Below, in pieces: positions 60,301 through 64,000 of a DNA stretch of 64,000 bases. A program made the translations under genes and the position numbers. The stretch comes from Larix kaempferi. Lineage: Eukaryota > Streptophyta > Pinopsida > Pinales > Pinaceae. The stretch is from NCBI GenBank assembly GCA_027924585.1, contig BSBM01001067.1:4796501-4860500 (forward strand), written 5' to 3'. The stretch's first letter is position 1, and each line of letters starts with the position of its first letter. The notes under the pieces were generated by a model. That model saw only the letters and a list, made by a program, of their open reading frames with translations. It had not been told where the DNA came from and did not search any database.

Positions 60301-61163
60301 ACAGTTTGGAAAGAGTGGCAACTTGGGTCTTCATAAAATATAAAAATAAAAATAAAAATAAATTCCTAGCAATACCCAAGTCTTAGAATTTCCATTCGGC
60401 ATCTCAAGTGGGCCTGACATGCTTCCTCCTCCAAAGGGGGCACACTTCATCTCCAAGTGACAAATTTGTGAATTGAAGCAAAGAAAAAGCATGTAAATGA
60501 TGTAATAACTCAAAAATAATGTAAAGGGGGACCCCCTAGTGATCCTCCATGTCTCCTAGGGAAATATCATGGCACAAAGTTGTAACTTATGGGCTCTATG
60601 AGGCAATTCAACCCCCTTAAATTTTCCAGCTATTTTTTGTAAAATGAATTGTTGATATTTAAGTCAGCCATTGATTTGCTTGAGAAAAGATTTAATCTCA
60701 GCACTCAATCCTTTTGGATTAGGGTTGAACCTCCTCTTTCTATATAAGAGAAAATCTACTTCATTATACAAAAAAGAGAATTTTCCAGCTATAAAACAGA
60801 GCACTGCACTTTCCAGCAAATCGATTTGGCTTCTTGGTGACATGTGCCACTTGGTTTTGTGATTTCGACTCTTGCTTTCTCTTGTGGTTTGTTTTTGTGG
60901 TTGTTTTCTTCACAGTGGAGCTGAAATCTTTCTAATTCCATTGAAGTAAAACTCAGCTTGTGGTTCTATATTCTATGTTTGTTAGAGAATAGCAATTTCA
61001 TGGTGAATCGATTTAATCATTTGTTGTAGATTGTTCTTCTTTAACTCTTCATTTTCAGCTTGTTCAGGTGGGATGAATTAGTGAGTTTGTACCGTCTAAA
61101 AAAATCAAGAATCACTAATTTCTTTCTATCTTGGAAAGTTGGAGCCAATTTATCAGGGCGCAT
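57302..61163 (+). repeat. Two head-to-tail copies of a 2.1-kb LTR-like unit
   Basis: Unit 1 is 57302-59396. Unit 2 starts at 59397 with the same CCAAAGTCAAATAATAAA and runs to 61163, where copia element K cuts it. The missing 0.35 kb of unit 2 may lie beyond the window. Each unit has TATA(TA)AAG (58635 and 60741) followed within about 50 bases by AATAAAA- or ATAAAA-type words, like an LTR promoter and poly-A signal. No coding region. Confidence 0.85.
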
Positions 61164-61906
61164 TGTTGATGTTTGTAGCATCAAACAAGTACTTCCACAT
61201 GGTTTGTGTCTAACCGGTGGAAGTCGTCACTAATGCCTCTTAGACTTGGGAAATTCACTTTAATTAACTGATTATTAAAGTGGATGTCTTTTTAGCTTAA
61301 TTGAGAGATTAAATTTAAGTGCCTAAGTTTTAGGCACTAGCTAATTAAGTGAATCTCAACCACTATTTTCAAGTGAATGAGGTCTAATTTCAGCCGTTGG
61401 AGATAGGGTATTGATCCATCTCAATACTATAAAAGGCAGCCTAGGTGAGAGGAGGAAAGATACAAACATAGAGTGAGATAGTGAGATCTCAATGTATTGG
61501 TTGGAGAAGGAATTTCATTCAAGGGTGCAGGGGCAAGGTCTGAGGAAGGGAGCAAGGGGTAGCAAAGGAAGTAGTGTTCAGCAAGATCAAACGATAGATC
61601 CTGAGGTGTGATAAGATATTCTTGTGACTTTGTATTTTTCTTTAGATGGGCCATTATCCCAGGACAGGAGCCCAAATTTAATAATAAAATCATCTTTGGG
61701 GGTTTTTCCAGGGGTGTTTACACAAAAATTATGTGTGCACATGTGCATGCTCTCCTAGTTATTTTCTTTCACTATTTATTTACAGTTAATAGATTTCAAC
61801 AGTATAATTTAACGAACTGTTAAGTAATTTTCAATTAAGGAAATCATTTGGTTTATCTCATCTAGGCGGTTTATCTCATATAGGCCCGACATTAGAAAAA
61901 GTAACA
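61164..61906 (+). repeat. 5' LTR of copia element K
   Basis: TGTTGATGTTTG to AAAGTAACA, 743 bases, defined by the primer site on the right and the repeat break on the left. Confidence 0.88.
61428..61435 (+). promoter_or_regulatory. TATA box of the K LTR
   Basis: TATAAAAG in the middle of the LTR; AATAAA at 61683-61688 downstream would be the poly-A signal. Confidence 0.65.
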
Positions 61907-61922
61907 TGGTATCAGAGCTGAG
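61907..61922 (+). other. Primer binding site of element K (initiator tRNA-Met)
   Basis: TGGTATCAGAGCTGAG begins at the base after the LTR. Confidence 0.93.
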
Positions 61923-61964
61923 ACTCTGAGGAGGAATCAGGTGCACAAGATCATGATTTTGCAG

Positions 61965-62092
61965 GAAGGTTTTATTTTTGTTGGCTGCAGAGTAAATTAA
62001 GAAAATAAAAAATAAAAAGGAGAAGCAAGAAGGTTTTATTTTTGTTGGCTGCAGAGTAAATTAAGAAAATAAAAAATAAAAAGGAGAAGAGC
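61965..62092 (+). repeat. 64-bp tandem duplication in the K leader
   Basis: Two copies of a unit starting GAAGGTTTTATTTTTG at 61965 and 62029, nearly identical. Confidence 0.93.
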
Positions 62093-63008
62093 ATCGTACA
62101 ATTGTCGTACAACAACCTTATGGTCGTGTCATACGTTTACATGGAAGCAGACCCCTGAGTGAGTAGTTGTCCACCGCTACAAAGAGGTCCCAGGCTTGTG
62201 GGTGTTGCAACTACGTGATAAGAGTTGGTAGAGGAGAGATCCAACTACTGTAGTGAGGGATCGTGGAGATGTAGGCGGAGGCATGAGTCGTGGAGCAACA
62301 TGGCGACAAGAGAACCGAAACTGAAGGGGTGGGTTACAGTCGCCAAAGTTTGTAGCAGCCGCCAGGAAGCCAAGTCGCACACAGGAACATAGACTACAGC
62401 AAAAGAAGACAATTGCTAAGTTGTGTGGACATTGAAGCAAGCATGGATAGGTGTGTGAGTTGAGGAAAGCAAACGCAGAGGCAGAGGATACGACATAGGT
62501 GATGACTTAGAGCACAAGGTGAAGGTCGTGGGTTCAACGACTAAGCCACTAGCAGCAAGTCATCACGGGAGTAGTCGCTGACAAGGCCAGCACCTGCCGA
62601 CCAACGAAGAGGAGTTGACAATGGTGTAGCTTACATGCAGTAGGAGCCACGAGCTGTTGGGAGAGAATACAACGTCCAGAGGGAGCAGTGTGACAACAGG
62701 AGAAGGGATTTGGATGGAGGAGGTAGCAGGGTCGCAAGACCAATTTCCAACCAGGAGCAAGGCCACAGCCAGCCACAATCGCTAAAAGACAGCAAAGTCA
62801 CAGGGCGTGGGCCAAGCCAAAGGGAAACCACCATGGAGTCGCCAGGGAGACACCAAGAGGGCTAGGGCAGTCACTAGGAAACCTAGAAGCGTCGAGAGTA
62901 GCCCAGAAGGACTCGAGAAACCTAGAGAAGTAGTTGGGAAGCGAGCAAAAAGCTCAAGCAGCCCCAAACAGACCTCGGGAAACAGTCGAGCATACCACAA
63001 GAATTATG

Positions 63009-63110
63009 GGCAACGGGCAACAGATCAAGGTAGCAAGCAACAGATCCAAGCAGCGCGCAACAGATCTAGGCATCGAGCAACAAAACTGGGCAGCGAACAG
63101 CAGGGGTCAG
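63009..63110 (+). repeat. 20-bp tandem repeat in the K leader
   Basis: About five units of the form GCAACAGATCNAGGNAGCNN, each 20 bases, with increasing divergence. Confidence 0.8.
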
Positions 63111-63172
63111 GGAAGCGAGCATTGTGCTCGACGGATTAAGCACAAGGAAAATATTATTTTACATATCTATTC

Positions 63173-64000
63173 ATGACAGCAACCGGTCTCAGTTTTGAAG
63201 ACAGGTTAGATGGAATATCTTACTTCCTAGCATGGAAAGCAAGAGTTACATTGCTTTTGAAGGAACAAGATCTTTGGGATCATGCATCTAAAGTTGTTCC
63301 TGCACCAATTGGCAGTGCGTGAGAAGAAGGGCATTAAATCCCAGAGAGTGATCATGGATGCTATAAAAGATCACTTGATTCCTCATGTAACAGAGAGGAC
63401 GTCGACCAGAGACATTTTTAATGCTCTGGCAGATTTATTCCAGAGTGATAACGTGAACATGAAGATGATTCCGAGAGATAAACTCATAGATGTCCAGATG
63501 ACTAAATCAGATAATGCTACCAAATATCTCATGCAGATCACCCAGATTCATGATCAACTTGCAGCTATTGGGGAGACAGTAACTAGTGCAAAGCTTACTA
63601 GGGTGGCATATAATGGTTTCATCAAGCATTGGTAACCATTTGTAAAAGGACTATGTGCATTGGGGATGCTCCCCAACTGGGAAAGGCTATGGGATGAGGA
63701 GAACCTAGCTCTAGTTGGTCAGACTAAGAAGAGCAAAGGAAAGGGTTCCAAGGGTAACAATGAGGGAGCATCCTTATGTCCAAGGAAGAAAGACTTGAGT
63801 AACATCAAGCACTTTATTTGCCACAAGAATGGGCATTATGCATCTCAGTGTGCAGAGAAGAAGGGGCAAGAGAAGACGCGGACAACAACATCAATAGAGA
63901 TGCAAATGGATGCGTTTGTAGCAAAGTTTGAGGACTTCTCACTGGTCTCATGCCTCTCCACTGGCACCAACATAAGGAGTGCTAGGTACATGGATAGTGG
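63173..64000 (+). pseudogene. Copia gag of element K with protease start
   Basis: It starts at ATG 63173 (MTATGLSFEDRLDG). FLAWKARVTLLLKEQDLWDH is the copia gag entry. A frameshift near 63315 leads to the second frame with VIMDAIKDHLIPHVTERTS, and a TAA at 63633 interrupts HW|PFVKGL. The part after it reads LPNWERLWDEENLALVG, then a zinc knuckle CHKNGHYASQC at about 63820, then RYMDSG at the window edge, the start of the protease active site. The usual copia order is kept. Confidence 0.88.

Larger units (their letters stand above)
61164..64000 (+). mobile_element. Element K: Ty1/copia element, 5' part
   Basis: The LTR is followed by a perfect initiator-Met primer site, a 1.26-kb leader with repeats, gag and the first residues of protease at the window edge. 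It is inserted in the second 2.1-kb unit. The 3' end is outside the window. Confidence 0.92.

Noticed and set aside
62177-63000. Several minus-strand frames in the leader of K
   Set aside because: They overlap each other, have no recognisable domain, and lie in the leader of a copia element.

Overview
The window is nuclear DNA from a land plant, almost certainly one with a large, repeat-rich genome. I found no host protein-coding gene and no rRNA or tRNA gene. Nearly everything I can identify is a retrotransposon or a fragment of one: Ty3/gypsy elements of the Tat/Athila side and of the chromovirus side, Ty1/copia elements, and one L1-type LINE. The plant assignment rests on the element families (Tat with a plant-mobile-domain antisense ORF, chromodomain gypsy elements, copia elements primed by initiator tRNA-Met, a gypsy relic primed by tRNA-Asp). 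The species cannot be named from this.

Layout. 1-3.9 kb: 3' half of a Tat element (A, + strand) with RNase H remnant, integrase, a second RNase H after integrase, a spliced antisense ORF resembling the plant mobile domain family, polypurine tract and 3' LTR. 4.6-6.7 kb: gag/protease relic (B, - strand) of an Athila/Tat-like element. 6.7-7.5 kb: an inverted copy of A's 3' end. 7.5-9.0 kb: unassigned, with a TATA-like box and a long pyrimidine tract. 9.0-30.1 kb: a nested stack. Chromovirus-like gypsy element C (+; target duplication CTTTT) carries copia element J (-) in its 5' LTR. J's own 5' LTR is rearranged and contains the gag-only gypsy element F (-; target duplication CACAC). 30.1-33.3 kb: relic G (-) with a tRNA-Asp-type primer site and an LTR. 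33.3-38.0 kb: L1-type LINE (-), interrupted by an LTR-element fragment H with a very C-rich leader and by a short insert carrying a 44-bp inverted repeat. 38.3-44.1 kb: short-LTR chromovirus E1 (-). 45.1-54.4 kb: a second copy of that family (E2, -) split by the nearly complete gypsy element D (+; target duplication TATTT). 54.4-57.3 kb: unassigned, with small tandem repeats. 57.3-61.2 kb: two head-to-tail copies of a 2.1-kb LTR-like unit, the second cut by copia element K (+), which runs off the window end.

No element is intact. D is the best preserved, with about nine stops or frameshifts. C is more decayed, with many nonsense codons at former CAA/CAG/GAA positions and a 252-bp in-frame duplication in integrase. 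The observations most worth follow-up are the spliced antisense gene in the Tat element, the gag-only element F with two tandem arrays, the copia deletion derivative with a long fused ORF, and the C-rich leader of H.
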